From positions 1 through 64,000 of the forward strand of contig CAJTFK010000013.1 in NCBI GenBank assembly GCA_910575505.1: a stretch of DNA of 64,000 nt, written 5' to 3'. Origin of the DNA: Oscillospiraceae bacterium. GTDB lineage: Bacteria > Bacillota > Clostridia > Oscillospirales > Oscillospiraceae. The notes under the pieces were generated by a model. The model was not told where the DNA came from. It searched no databases and saw only the letters and a list, made by a program, of their open reading frames with translations. How positions within the stretch are numbered: position 1 is the first letter of the stretch; every line of letters starts with the position of its first letter. Of the stretch, positions 55,804-64,000 are shown in pieces. A program made the position numbers and the translations under genes.

Positions 55804-56718
55804 ATGTATATCGGGATTGACGTAGGCGGCACCAACCTGAAGGCCGGCCTTGTGGACGGAGAGGGCCATATCCTGAAGGCAGAGCGGATTCCCCTGGATT
55901 TCCGGAGCCCTGAACAGTTTGCTGAAACCCTGGCGGCGCTGGCGAAGACAGTGATGGGGGAGGGCGTGCAGTCCGTAGGCGTGGGGTTGCCCGGCGCAGT
56001 GGACGGCGGCGGCGTGCTGTTCACCACCAATATTCCCATGAAGGACGTGCCGCTGGAGACTCTGTTCCGCCGTCATCTGGATTTGCCTCTGCTGCTGGGC
56101 AACGACGCAGACTGCGCCGCCGTGGGCGAGTTCTTCTGCGGCGCAGGCAAGGGGACGGAGGATTTTGCCATCGTCACCCTGGGCACCGGCGTAGGCGCAG
56201 GACTGATTTTAAACGGGAAGCTGCGGGGCGGCGTGGCCTCCAGCGAGGCGGGCCACATGGTCATGCGGCAGGGCGGCGAGCCCTGCAACTGCGGCCGCCT
56301 GGGCTGCTGGGAGCGCTATGCCTCCGCCACCGGACTGATTCAGCTGACGAAGCGGGCCATGGAGGCCCACCCCGAGAGCGCCCTCCATACCTGTGCCGCC
56401 CAGGGCGGCGTGGAGGGCCGGACGGCCTTCCAGGCGGCGGAGGCCGGCGACGAAACGGCACTGGCAGTGTGCCGGGAGTACGTGGAAAATCTGGCCTGCG
56501 GAACGGCCAGCCTTATCAATATCCTGCGGCCTGAGGTGGTGGCCATTGGCGGCGGCGTGGCGGCGGCGCCCGCACATCTGCTGATGGAGCCTCTGCGGGA
56601 GGCGGTGGGCCGGGAGAGTTTTTCCCGCCACGGCGGACGGGTGACCCGTATCCTTCCGGCGGAGCTGGGCAACGACGCCGGCATCATCGGCGCGGCCTTT
56701 TTGCCCCGCGTGCTGTAA
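55804..56718 (+). CDS. ROK-family glucokinase
   Basis: The 304-residue protein has the ROK ATP-binding start GIDVGGTNLKAGLVD (4-18), the catalytic GNDADCAAVGEF with Asp at about 101, and the zinc motif CNCGRLGCWERYAS (about 162-175). It phosphorylates glucose or a related hexose. It follows hprK by 12 bases. Its TAA stop is part of inverted-repeat copy 4. Glucose specificity is likely but not proven by sequence. Confidence 0.88.
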   Translation: MYIGIDVGGTNLKAGLVDGEGHILKAERIPLDFRSPEQFAETLAALAKTVMGEGVQSVGVGLPGAVDGGGVLFTTNIPMKDVPLETLFRRHLDLPLLLGNDADCAAVGEFFCGAGKGTEDFAIVTLGTGVGAGLILNGKLRGGVASSEAGHMVMRQGGEPCNCGRLGCWERYASATGLIQLTKRAMEAHPESALHTCAAQGGVEGRTAFQAAEAGDETALAVCREYVENLACGTASLINILRPEVVAIGGGVAAAPAHLLMEPLREAVGRESFSRHGGRVTRILPAELGNDAGIIGAAFLPRVL

Positions 56719-56882
56719 GAACCTGTATTCACAACCAATAAACGCTGTCTGGACGGCCTTTTTCCCGCCATACCGCGTGGGTTTCCCTTGCAATCCGTCA
56801 GGATTGCCGCTGAAAACCTCCTTGTCTGACAGGAAAAATCCTCGCCCATCCAGCATCCCCCGGCTATGATTACAGGTTCTAA
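56716..56882 (-). repeat. TA-flanked inverted-repeat element, copy 4
   Basis: Ends read TAAGAACCTGTATTCACAAC and CTATGATTACAGGTTCTAA. The interior has CGCTGTCTGGACGGCC, AATCCGTCAGGATTG and TGTCTGACAGG. It separates the glucokinase and murB genes and supplies the stop codon of the former. Confidence 0.88.
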
Positions 56883-56917
56883 TGTCTGCGATTTTATGAT
56901 AACAGGAGGCCCCTTGC

Positions 56918-57835
56918 ATGGACTGGGTAACGGCGTTTGACAACAAGGCTGCGGCATATCTGCCGGACGTGGCGCTTCTTCGGGAGGAGCCCATGGCAAA
57001 ACACACCTCCTTCCGCACCGGCGGCCCGGCCCGGCGGATGGCCTTTCCCCGGAGCGGGGAACAGCTGGTGCTGCTGCTGTCCCTGGCGGAGGACTGCGGA
57101 GCCCGGCCCTTTGTGATGGGCAGCGGGACCAATCTCCTGGCCCCCGACCAGGGGCTGGACCGGCTGGTGATTATAACCTCCGGCCTCAGCCGTCTGGAAA
57201 TGGGGGCGGAGTCCGGTACGCTTCTGGCGGAGTCCGGCGTTTCCCTGGCCCGGCTGGCGGACTTCGCCTGTAAGCAGGGCCTGACAGGTCTGGAATTTGT
57301 CCACGGCATCCCGGGTACGGTGGGCGGCGGCGTGTGCATGAACGCCGGGGCCTACGGCGGGGAGATGAAACAGGTGGTCTCCAGCGTGTCTGCGCTGTTC
57401 CCGGAAGAGGGCGTAAGGGTTCTGACAGGGGAGGCGCTGGCTTTCGGTTACAGACGGAGCTTTCTCACGGAGCACCCGGAGGCCGTGGTGCTCTCCGCCG
57501 TGTTCCGCCTGTCCCCCGGGGACCCGGAGTCCATCCGGGAGACGCAGCGCTCCCTGATGGCCCGCCGGAAGGCCAGCCAGCCTCTGGAGTGGCCCAGTGC
57601 CGGCAGCACCTTCAAGCGGCCCCAAGGCGGCTTCGCCGGAACCCTCATTGACCAGTGCGGCCTGAAGGGGCTGAGGGCCGGCGGGGCCCAGGTATCTGAA
57701 AAGCACGCAGGGTTTGTCATCAACCGGGGCGGAGCCACCTCGGCCGACGTGAGGGAGCTGATCCGGCAGGTGCAGGCGCAGGTCTTTGAGAAAACCGGCG
57801 TCCGGCTGGAGCCGGAGGTCAAGTTTGTGGATTAG
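56918..57835 (+). CDS. murB: UDP-N-acetylenolpyruvoylglucosamine reductase
   Basis: The 305-residue FAD enzyme forms UDP-N-acetylmuramate. It shows the type II (short) MurB pattern: HTSFRTGGPARRM (about 29-41), GSGTNLLAPD, FVHGIPGTVGGGVCMNAGAYGGE split over about 127-149, and the catalytic WPSAGSTFKRP (about 226-236). GGAGG is about 10 bases before the ATG. Confidence 0.97.
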   Translation: MDWVTAFDNKAAAYLPDVALLREEPMAKHTSFRTGGPARRMAFPRSGEQLVLLLSLAEDCGARPFVMGSGTNLLAPDQGLDRLVIITSGLSRLEMGAESGTLLAESGVSLARLADFACKQGLTGLEFVHGIPGTVGGGVCMNAGAYGGEMKQVVSSVSALFPEEGVRVLTGEALAFGYRRSFLTEHPEAVVLSAVFRLSPGDPESIRETQRSLMARRKASQPLEWPSAGSTFKRPQGGFAGTLIDQCGLKGLRAGGAQVSEKHAGFVINRGGATSADVRELIRQVQAQVFEKTGVRLEPEVKFVD

Positions 57836-57847
57836 GAGCTGCTATCT

Positions 57848-58714
57848 ATGGAAATTCTCATTATCTCAGGCCTCTCCGGCGGCGGCAAGAGCAAGGCCGC
57901 CTCTTTTCTGGAGGACATCGGCTTTTATATTGTGGACAATATGCCCGCCGCCATGATTCTGAAATTCGCGGAATTTTGCGCCGGCGGCGGGGGACGCTAC
58001 GCCCGGGTGGCCCTGGTGTACGATGTGCGGACGGCGGACTCCTTTTCCGAGCTCTTTTCCGTACTGGAAAAGCTGAAGGCAATGCAGAATTGCGTCTGCC
58101 GGATGCTGTTTCTGGAGGCGGCGCCGGACACCATTATCAAGCGCTACAAGGAGACCCGCCGCCGCCATCCCCTACGGGAGTCCACGGATTCCCTGGAGGA
58201 GGCGGTGGCCCAGGAACGGACGCTGATGGAGCCGGTGAAGGAACGGGCGGACCTCGTCATAGACACCACCCGCCTCTCCACTGGCAAGCTCCGGCAGGAG
58301 CTGCTGGGCATTTTCGGAGGCGAGAAGGAGAAGGGGGGCATGGCGGTAAATGTGGCCTCCTTCGGGTTTAAGTACGGCTTGCCTCTGGAGGCGGACCTGG
58401 TTTTTGACGTGCGGTTTATGCCAAACCCCTTTTATATAGAGGATCTGCGACATCAGACGGGGTTGGACAAGCCTGTGGCCGACTATGTGTTCAGCTTTCC
58501 CCAGACCCAGGACTTTCTGAACCGCCTGCGGGACCTGCTTGCCTTTACACTGCCCCTCTATGCAGAGGAGGGAAAGACCGGCCTCTTCATCGGCGTGGGC
58601 TGCACCGGCGGGCATCACCGCTCCGTGGCGGTGGCCCACGCGCTGGCGGAGTACATCCGCAGTCTGGGCTATCAGACGGCGGAGCATCACCGGGACATGG
58701 AACGGTCCGTTTGA
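57848..58714 (+). CDS. rapZ: RNase adapter/nucleotide-binding protein RapZ
   Basis: The 288-residue protein has the P-loop GLSGGGKSKAA (7-17), GFYIVDNMPAAM and the C-terminal phosphate-binding GVGCTGGHHRSVAVA (about 256-270). In E. coli RapZ directs decay of the GlmZ small RNA; in Firmicutes (YvcJ) it binds nucleotides. The rapZ-yvcK-whiA order is conserved. Confidence 0.96.
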   Translation: MEILIISGLSGGGKSKAASFLEDIGFYIVDNMPAAMILKFAEFCAGGGGRYARVALVYDVRTADSFSELFSVLEKLKAMQNCVCRMLFLEAAPDTIIKRYKETRRRHPLRESTDSLEEAVAQERTLMEPVKERADLVIDTTRLSTGKLRQELLGIFGGEKEKGGMAVNVASFGFKYGLPLEADLVFDVRFMPNPFYIEDLRHQTGLDKPVADYVFSFPQTQDFLNRLRDLLAFTLPLYAEEGKTGLFIGVGCTGGHHRSVAVAHALAEYIRSLGYQTAEHHRDMERSV

Positions 58715-58730
58715 GCCGGGGAGGGAAGAC

Positions 58731-59792
58731 ATGGAAATGAAGCCCTATCGGGTTCCCCGAAACCGAGGACCGAAAATTGCCGCCATCGGCGGCGGACACG
58801 GCCTGTCCAACATGCTGCGGGGACTGAAGGAGTACACGGAGAATCTCTCCGCCATCGTCACGGTGGCGGACGACGGCGGCGGCTCCGGCGCTTTGCGCCA
58901 GGACCTGGGGATGCCGCCCCCCGGCGATATCCGGAACTGTCTCCTGGCCTTGGCCAACACGGAACCCCTGCTGAGCGAGCTCATCGACTACCGCTTTCCC
59001 GAGGGAAGTCTGGCGGGGCAGAGCTTCGGGAACCTCTTCCTGGCGGCTCTGAACGGCATTTCCCCCAGCTTTGACACGGCGGTGCGCCGCATGAGCGAGG
59101 TCCTAGCTATCACCGGCCGGGTTCTGCCTGTGACCACTGCCGATGTTCGGCTGGAGGCGGAGTTTGAGAACGGCGCGTCGGTGGTAGGGGAGTCGAAGAT
59201 TTTTTACTGCAAGAAAAAAGAGGACTGCCGCATCACTCAAGTCCGGCTGCTTCCGGAGCGGCCCAGACCCCTGCCGGAGGCCCTGGCCGCGATTGCCGGG
59301 GCGGATATGATTCTCCTGGGGCCCGGCAGCCTGTACACCAGCATCATTCCCAATCTGCTGGTGGACGGCATCGTGGAGGCGATCCAAAACTCCCCGGCTC
59401 TGAAGGTCTACGTCTGCAACGTCATGACCCAGGAGGGGGAGACGGAGGGCTATACGGCTTCGGACCACATTGCCGCCATTTTCAAGCACTCGGCGGACCA
59501 CCTCTTTGACGTGTGTCTGGTGAACTCCTCTCCCATTCCCAGGGCCGTGGCCGCCCGCTATGCCGAGGAGGGGGCGGAGATGCTGCGCTATGACACGGAC
59601 CGCTGCGCCGCCCTGGGGGTGGAGCTGGTGAGCCGCCCCATTGCCATGGTGGAAGACGGCTTCGTCCGCCACCATCCGGAGCACCTGGCCCGGGAGCTGA
59701 TTCTGCTCCACGCGGAGCGGAGCGTCCGCATTGCCGGCGGACCCGGAGGCGGGGACGCCTTCCGGGTGGAGCGGAAGAGAGGCGCCCGTTAA
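58731..59792 (+). CDS. yvcK: Gluconeogenesis/cell-wall factor YvcK (2-phospho-L-lactate transferase-like)
   Basis: The 353-residue protein starts at the ATG at 58731 (GGGAGGG upstream). Family motifs are AIGGGHGLSNMLRGLK (about 18-33), VTVADDGGGSGALR and LGPGSLYTSIIPNL. YvcK binds UDP-GlcNAc and supports wall synthesis and growth on gluconeogenic carbon. It is between rapZ and an unknown gene. Confidence 0.96.
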   Translation: MEMKPYRVPRNRGPKIAAIGGGHGLSNMLRGLKEYTENLSAIVTVADDGGGSGALRQDLGMPPPGDIRNCLLALANTEPLLSELIDYRFPEGSLAGQSFGNLFLAALNGISPSFDTAVRRMSEVLAITGRVLPVTTADVRLEAEFENGASVVGESKIFYCKKKEDCRITQVRLLPERPRPLPEALAAIAGADMILLGPGSLYTSIIPNLLVDGIVEAIQNSPALKVYVCNVMTQEGETEGYTASDHIAAIFKHSADHLFDVCLVNSSPIPRAVAARYAEEGAEMLRYDTDRCAALGVELVSRPIAMVEDGFVRHHPEHLARELILLHAERSVRIAGGPGGGDAFRVERKRGAR

Positions 59793-59830
59793 GCGGACGG
59801 ACGCCGCAGGAAACAGAAAGGAGACGCCGG

Positions 59831-60208
59831 ATGACAAGATCGGAATACAGGCTGATGCTGTGGGAGCTGCTGAATCAGGACGTGGAGGGTCTGACCGAGG
59901 AGAAAAAGGTCAGGATGGTCAAAAAGACTCTGATAGACCATCAGATTGAGTATCACCAGACGCTGACGCACCGAAACCACAGAAAGAAGTGGAAGGACGA
60001 GGAGCTTCGTGTGATTTTGAAGGACGCGCCGACAAAAGAAAACTGCCTGATGTACGCCCGGCTGTTTGAGAGAAATTATGGAAGCATTGAGCTGATTTAC
60101 CGCTGGGCTGCCACAGCCAGCCGTGATATTCCGGAGGAGTACCGGAACAACCGGTTTATCAAACAGATTAAAAGAATAGCCAAGGAGGTCGGCTGGCGCG
60201 CTACATAG
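59831..60208 (+). CDS. Unknown protein inserted between yvcK and whiA
   Basis: The 125-residue basic protein has AAAGGAG before the ATG. The C-terminal half has RKKWKDEELRVILKDAPTKEN and FERNYGSIELIYRWAATASR, a tryptophan/helix spacing like SANT or Myb DNA-binding modules. It uses more AAA and AGA codons than its neighbours. I do not recognise the family; recent acquisition is possible. Confidence 0.6.
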   Translation: MTRSEYRLMLWELLNQDVEGLTEEKKVRMVKKTLIDHQIEYHQTLTHRNHRKKWKDEELRVILKDAPTKENCLMYARLFERNYGSIELIYRWAATASRDIPEEYRNNRFIKQIKRIAKEVGWRAT

Positions 60209-60231
60209 CGCCGCCGAAAAGGAGCCGCGAG

Positions 60232-61140
60232 ATGTCTTTTTCTTTCGACACGAAAAATGAGCTCTGCCGCCTGCCGGTGCAGAAGCTCTGCTGTGCCAGG
60301 GCAGAGGCTTACGGAATCCTGCTCTACTGCCACACCTTCAGCGCCTCGGAGGTCCGCATCATCACAGCCAACGAGAATCTGGCCGCCCGGCTACCCAGGC
60401 TTTTCCAGCGGGCCTTTGACATCCGCTTTGACCGCCGGCCGGAGCCCTCCGGCGGGGAGCCCGGCGGCAAGATGGTCTTTCAGATTCACTCACAAAAAAA
60501 GCTGGACCACATAATTAACCTCCTGGGCTACGAGCCCCGGCAGAACCTGGCTCTGCATATCAACTTCGCCATGGTGGAGGAGGACTGCTGCCGGGCCGCG
60601 TTTCTGCGGGGCTGTTTTTTTGCCGGGGGCAGCGTAACGGACCCCCTGAAGCACTATCATCTGGAGCTCACCAGCTCCCATTTGCAGGCCAGCCGGGAGC
60701 TGGGAGCGCTGCTGCGGGAAAGCGGCTATCAGTCCAAGGGCATGAGCCGGAATGGCAGCTTCGTGACCTATTTCAAGCAGAGCCACCAGATTGAGGACTT
60801 TCTGACCCTCATCGGCGCGCCGGTGGCGGCCATGAAGCTGATGTCCGCCAAGCTGGAAAAGGACCTGCGGAACGATGTGAACCGCCGCCTGAACTGCGAC
60901 AGCGCCAACCTGGACAAGGCAGTGGAGGCCGCCCGGAGCCAGGGGGAGGCCATCCGGAAGCTCCAGGCGGCGGGCCGCCTGATAGAGCTGCCGGACAAGC
61001 TCCAGCAGACGGCGGCTCTGCGGCTGGAGTATCCGGAGCTGACCCTTTCCGAGCTGGCGGAGGAGTTTGACCCGCCGGTGACGAAGTCCTGCCTGAACCA
61101 CCGGCTGCGGAAGCTGGTGGAGCTGGCGGAAGAGCTTTGA
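60232..61140 (+). CDS. whiA: DNA-binding protein WhiA
   Basis: The 302-residue protein combines an N-terminal LAGLIDADG-like fold (CCRAAFLRGCFFAGGSV, about 121-137) with a C-terminal sigma-4-like HTH (LTLSELAEEFDPPVTKSCLNHRL). It influences division and chromosome segregation in Firmicutes. It starts 23 bases after the unknown gene, with AAAAGGAG upstream. Confidence 0.96.
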   Translation: MSFSFDTKNELCRLPVQKLCCARAEAYGILLYCHTFSASEVRIITANENLAARLPRLFQRAFDIRFDRRPEPSGGEPGGKMVFQIHSQKKLDHIINLLGYEPRQNLALHINFAMVEEDCCRAAFLRGCFFAGGSVTDPLKHYHLELTSSHLQASRELGALLRESGYQSKGMSRNGSFVTYFKQSHQIEDFLTLIGAPVAAMKLMSAKLEKDLRNDVNRRLNCDSANLDKAVEAARSQGEAIRKLQAAGRLIELPDKLQQTAALRLEYPELTLSELAEEFDPPVTKSCLNHRLRKLVELAEEL

Positions 61141-61299
61141 CCCCAAACCCATGACGCCGCAATTGCTGTAAGCCGAAGTTACTTTATGGGTAAAAAGGGG
61201 CCTGCGCTTGCCCGGATGGACAGGCATTGTCTGCCTCCGCTGGGAAGCCGCCATTGCCGGGAACACGGACGGCAAATATGATAAGGAGAATTGCCATTT

Positions 61300-61746
61300 A
61301 TGACGAACACGACAAACTGGGCCCAGCTGTTTCCCATGGACAGGCAGCCCTCACTGGAAGAGCTGGACCGCTATGCAGACAGCCCCCTCTGGCAGTCGCT
61401 GCGGGCTTATCTGAAAGAAGCCTACGGCGCAGAACCCCGGATGGAGTACAGCCGCTGCGGTCTGGAACCGGGGTGGAACGTGAAATTCAAAAGGGGGAGC
61501 AAGGCCCTGACCACCGTGTACCTCCGCCCGGGCTACGTGACGGCCATGGTCTCCGTGGCCCCCAAGGACGAGGCGGCGGCGGAAGGTGTGCTTCTGACCT
61601 GTACGGAGGCGACCCGGACCCTGTACCGGCGTACAGCCTCGTCGAAGATGGGCCGCTGGCTGATGATGGACCTGACCTCTCCGGAGGTGCTGGAGGACGT
61701 CAAGGCCCTGCTGCGCCTCCGGGCGGGGGGAGCGCCGAAGAAATAG
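61300..61746 (+). CDS. DUF3788 family protein
   Basis: The 148-residue protein shows the DUF3788 pattern: PLWQSLRAYLKEAYGAEPRMEY, LEPGWNVKFKRGSKALTTVY, MVSVAPKDEAAAE and KMGRWLMMDL. AAGGAG lies 11-12 bases before the ATG at 61300; an in-frame TTG at 61291 would add three residues but sits too near. Function unknown. Confidence 0.8.
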   Translation: MTNTTNWAQLFPMDRQPSLEELDRYADSPLWQSLRAYLKEAYGAEPRMEYSRCGLEPGWNVKFKRGSKALTTVYLRPGYVTAMVSVAPKDEAAAEGVLLTCTEATRTLYRRTASSKMGRWLMMDLTSPEVLEDVKALLRLRAGGAPKK

Positions 61747-61787
61747 AACAAGAGAGAGCAAGAAAGAGTAAGAAAGGGTGAGAGACC

Positions 61788-64000
61788 ATGGCCTTCGTCC
61801 ATCTGCACGTCCACACGGAATACAGTCTGCTGGACGGCGCCTGCCGCATCAAGGAGCTGCCCAGTGTTGTCAAGGAGATGGGACAGACGGCCTGTGCCAT
61901 TACGGACCACGGCGTCATGTACGGCGCTGTGGAATTCTATAAGGCCTGTAAGGACGCAGGCGTCAAGCCTATCATCGGCTGTGAAGTCTATGTGACGCCC
62001 CAGGGCCGCTCCCGTCTCCAGAAAGAGCATGAGTTCGACTCCGAGAGCCGGCATCTGGTGCTGCTCTGCGAGAACGAGACGGGCTACCGGAATCTCTCCT
62101 TCCTGGTCTCTGCGGCCTGGACCGAGGGGCACTATATCCGTCCCCGGATTGACCAGGCGCTTCTGCGGGAGCACCACGAGGGTCTGATTGCCCTGTCGGC
62201 CTGTCTGGCAGGTGAGATTCCCCGGCGGCTCCGGAACGGGGAGTATGACGCCGCCAGGGCCTACGCGGTGGAGATGGGGGAGCTGTTCGGCCCGGACCGT
62301 TTTTACCTGGAGCTCCAGGACCACGGCATCCGGGAACAGCGGACGGTGAATCAGGGCATCCTGCGGCTCCATCAGGAGACGGGCCTGCCCATGGTCTGCA
62401 CCAACGACGCCCACTATCTCCGGAAGGAGGACGCGGAGACCCACGATGTTCTCCTCTGCATCCAGACCGGAAAGACCCTGGACGATGAGAACCGGATGCG
62501 CTACGAGCCCCGGAATTTTTACCTCCGCAGCGAGGCGGAGATGGAAGCGCTGTTCGGCGGCTATGAGGGGGCCCTGGAAAACACAGTCAAAATCGCGGAG
62601 ATGTGCCGGAAAGAATTCGTGTTCGGCAAATACCACCTGCCGGAATTCCAGCTGCCGGAGGGGTATGACAGCTTCAGCTACCTGAAAAAGCTCTGCGACG
62701 AGGGCTACCGGGAGCGCTACGGAGACGACGAGAGCCACCGGGGCCAGCTGGACTACGAGCTGGACATGATCCGCCGGATGGGCTTCACGGACTATTTCCT
62801 GATTGTCTCCGACTTTGTGCGCTACGCCAAAGGGGTGGACATCCCCGTGGGCCCGGGCCGGGGCAGCGCGGCAGGCAGCGTAGTGAGCTACTGTCTCCGC
62901 ATCACCGACGTGGACCCGGAGAAGTACGATCTCTATTTCGAGCGCTTCCTGAACCCGGAGCGTGTGAGCATGCCGGATATCGACATGGACTTTGCCGATA
63001 CCCGCCGGGACGAGGTGATTGACTACGTCCGCCGGAAATACGGCGCCGACCGGGTGGCTCAGATCGTCACCTTCGGCACCATGGCGGCACGGGCGGCGGT
63101 GCGGGACGTGGGACGGGTGATGGGGCTGTCCTATGCCGACGTGGACGCCATCGCCAAGCAGATTCCCCAGCGGGACGGCAACAAACCCATCACGCTGGAG
63201 CGTGCCCTGACCCTCTCCAAGCCTCTTCGGGATATGTGCGAGTCCGACCCCGACGTGGCCCGGCTGATTGACACCGCCAAAAAGCTGGAGGGAATGCCCC
63301 GGAACGCCTCTACCCACGCCGCCGGCGTGGTGATTACCAAGCTGCCTGTGGTCGAGTATGTGCCCCTGTCTAAAAACGACGACACCGTGGTCTGCCAGTA
63401 TGAAAAGGACACACTGGAGAAGCTGGGACTCTTGAAGATGGACTTCCTTGGCCTGCGGAATCTGACGGTGCTGGACGACGCGGTGAAGATGCTCCAGAAG
63501 GAGCGCCCGGACTTCCGCCTGGAGGACATCCCGGAGAACGACCCGGACACCTACGCCATGCTTTCCGCAGGAAAAACCTCCGGCGTGTTTCAGATGGAAT
63601 CCGGGGGCATGACGGACCTCTGCACCCGCCTGAGGCCCCGGAGCATCGAGGACATCACCGCCATCATTGCCCTGTTCCGCCCCGGCCCCATGGATTCCAT
63701 CCCCCAGTTTCTGGAGAGCGCCAAAAATCCGGAGAAGGTCCGTTACGATCACCCGCTGCTGGAACCCATCCTCTCCAACACCTATGGCTGCATCGTCTAT
63801 CAGGAGCAGGTCATTAAAATCTTTCAGGAGCTGGCGGGCTACTCCCTGGGCCAGGCAGACATGGTGCGCCGGGCCATGAGCAAAAAGCACGTGGAGGAGA
63901 TTGAGAGCGAGCGGGAGGCCTTCCTCCACGGTGACAGGGAGAGAAGCATTACAGGCTGTGTGGCGAGAGGGGTTCCGGAGAAGACAGCCCAGATTATCTA
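61788..64000 (+). CDS. dnaE: DNA polymerase III alpha subunit (partial, N-terminal two thirds)
   Basis: The visible 737 residues begin MAFVHLHVHTEYSLLDGA with the PHP domain (HVHTEYS, ITDHGVMYG) and run through the polymerase palm and fingers. The catalytic Asp pair lies in PDIDMDFADTR (about 397), and GPGRGSAAGSVVSY (about 362-375) is intact. The frame leaves the window. It is the DnaE type, without an N-terminal exonuclease insertion as in PolC. A purine-only leader of about 45 bases precedes the ATG. Confidence 0.97.
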   Translation, partial: MAFVHLHVHTEYSLLDGACRIKELPSVVKEMGQTACAITDHGVMYGAVEFYKACKDAGVKPIIGCEVYVTPQGRSRLQKEHEFDSESRHLVLLCENETGYRNLSFLVSAAWTEGHYIRPRIDQALLREHHEGLIALSACLAGEIPRRLRNGEYDAARAYAVEMGELFGPDRFYLELQDHGIREQRTVNQGILRLHQETGLPMVCTNDAHYLRKEDAETHDVLLCIQTGKTLDDENRMRYEPRNFYLRSEAEMEALFGGYEGALENTVKIAEMCRKEFVFGKYHLPEFQLPEGYDSFSYLKKLCDEGYRERYGDDESHRGQLDYELDMIRRMGFTDYFLIVSDFVRYAKGVDIPVGPGRGSAAGSVVSYCLRITDVDPEKYDLYFERFLNPERVSMPDIDMDFADTRRDEVIDYVRRKYGADRVAQIVTFGTMAARAAVRDVGRVMGLSYADVDAIAKQIPQRDGNKPITLERALTLSKPLRDMCESDPDVARLIDTAKKLEGMPRNASTHAAGVVITKLPVVEYVPLSKNDDTVVCQYEKDTLEKLGLLKMDFLGLRNLTVLDDAVKMLQKERPDFRLEDIPENDPDTYAMLSAGKTSGVFQMESGGMTDLCTRLRPRSIEDITAIIALFRPGPMDSIPQFLESAKNPEKVRYDHPLLEPILSNTYGCIVYQEQVIKIFQELAGYSLGQADMVRRAMSKKHVEEIESEREAFLHGDRERSITGCVARGVPEKTAQII

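Overview
The window (about 60% GC, dense genes with strong GGAGG ribosome-binding sites, TTG/GTG/ATG starts, T-box control of alaS, and HPr kinase, RapZ, YvcK and WhiA genes) looks like a chromosome segment of a low-motility gut-type Clostridia, most likely Oscillospirales (Flavonifractor/Oscillibacter-like). This placement is inferred from gene content and codon use only. No rRNA, tRNA, CRISPR array, prophage or intact insertion sequence was seen.

Layout. 1-2.5 kb: edge of a possible insertion sequence, a truncated XRE regulator, a structured three-hairpin element and an ECF sigma/anti-sigma pair. 2.6-4.8 kb: glutamate dehydrogenase (minus) and an adenine phosphoribosyltransferase-like gene. 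4.9-11.5 kb: accessory genes (membrane-anchored acyltransferase-fold protein, XRE and TetR regulators, PH-like, DUF5662, YciI, GNAT). 11.5-15 kb: alanine T-box, an unknown gene and alaS. 15-18 kb: small genes including a cupin, DUF4250, a CbrC-like protein, a colicin-immunity-like gene broken by an in-frame amber codon, and HIT. 18-21 kb: ruvX (minus), then rpmG-secE-nusG-rplK-rplA. 21.5-25.9 kb: HD protein, DUF2461, a lone zinc-binding lipoprotein with a Fur-type operator, and an XRE/membrane pair. 26-33 kb: TetR-controlled TolC-like/adaptor/RND efflux operon. 33-36 kb: lipoprotein, tmcAL, ackA.

36.7-45.5 kb is the most interesting region. A family III CoA-transferase and two HMG-CoA-lyase-type enzymes lie with an AEC transporter, a DASS (SLC13) transporter and a PrpR-type sigma-54 activator. 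Three near-perfect -24/-12 promoters drive the divergent arms and the transporter, and two upstream regions share an ATGTWACAT palindrome about 100-165 bp from the promoters. I infer an inducible pathway that imports a branched di- or tricarboxylic acid, activates it to a CoA thioester and cleaves it to acetyl-CoA plus a keto acid.

45.6-50.5 kb: DUF4363/DUF421 pair, a second ECF sigma/anti-sigma pair, DUF4261 and a MerR regulator. 50.9-54.5 kb: der-plsY-gpsA, then rpmB (minus). 54.6-64 kb: a long housekeeping run hprK-glk-murB-rapZ-yvcK-(unknown)-whiA-DUF3788-dnaE, the last cut by the window end.

Two repeat families stand out. One is a roughly 130-175 bp TA-flanked inverted-repeat element in four copies, three of which supply the stop codon of the adjacent gene. 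The other is a three-hairpin element in two copies whose stems differ in sequence but keep base pairing.
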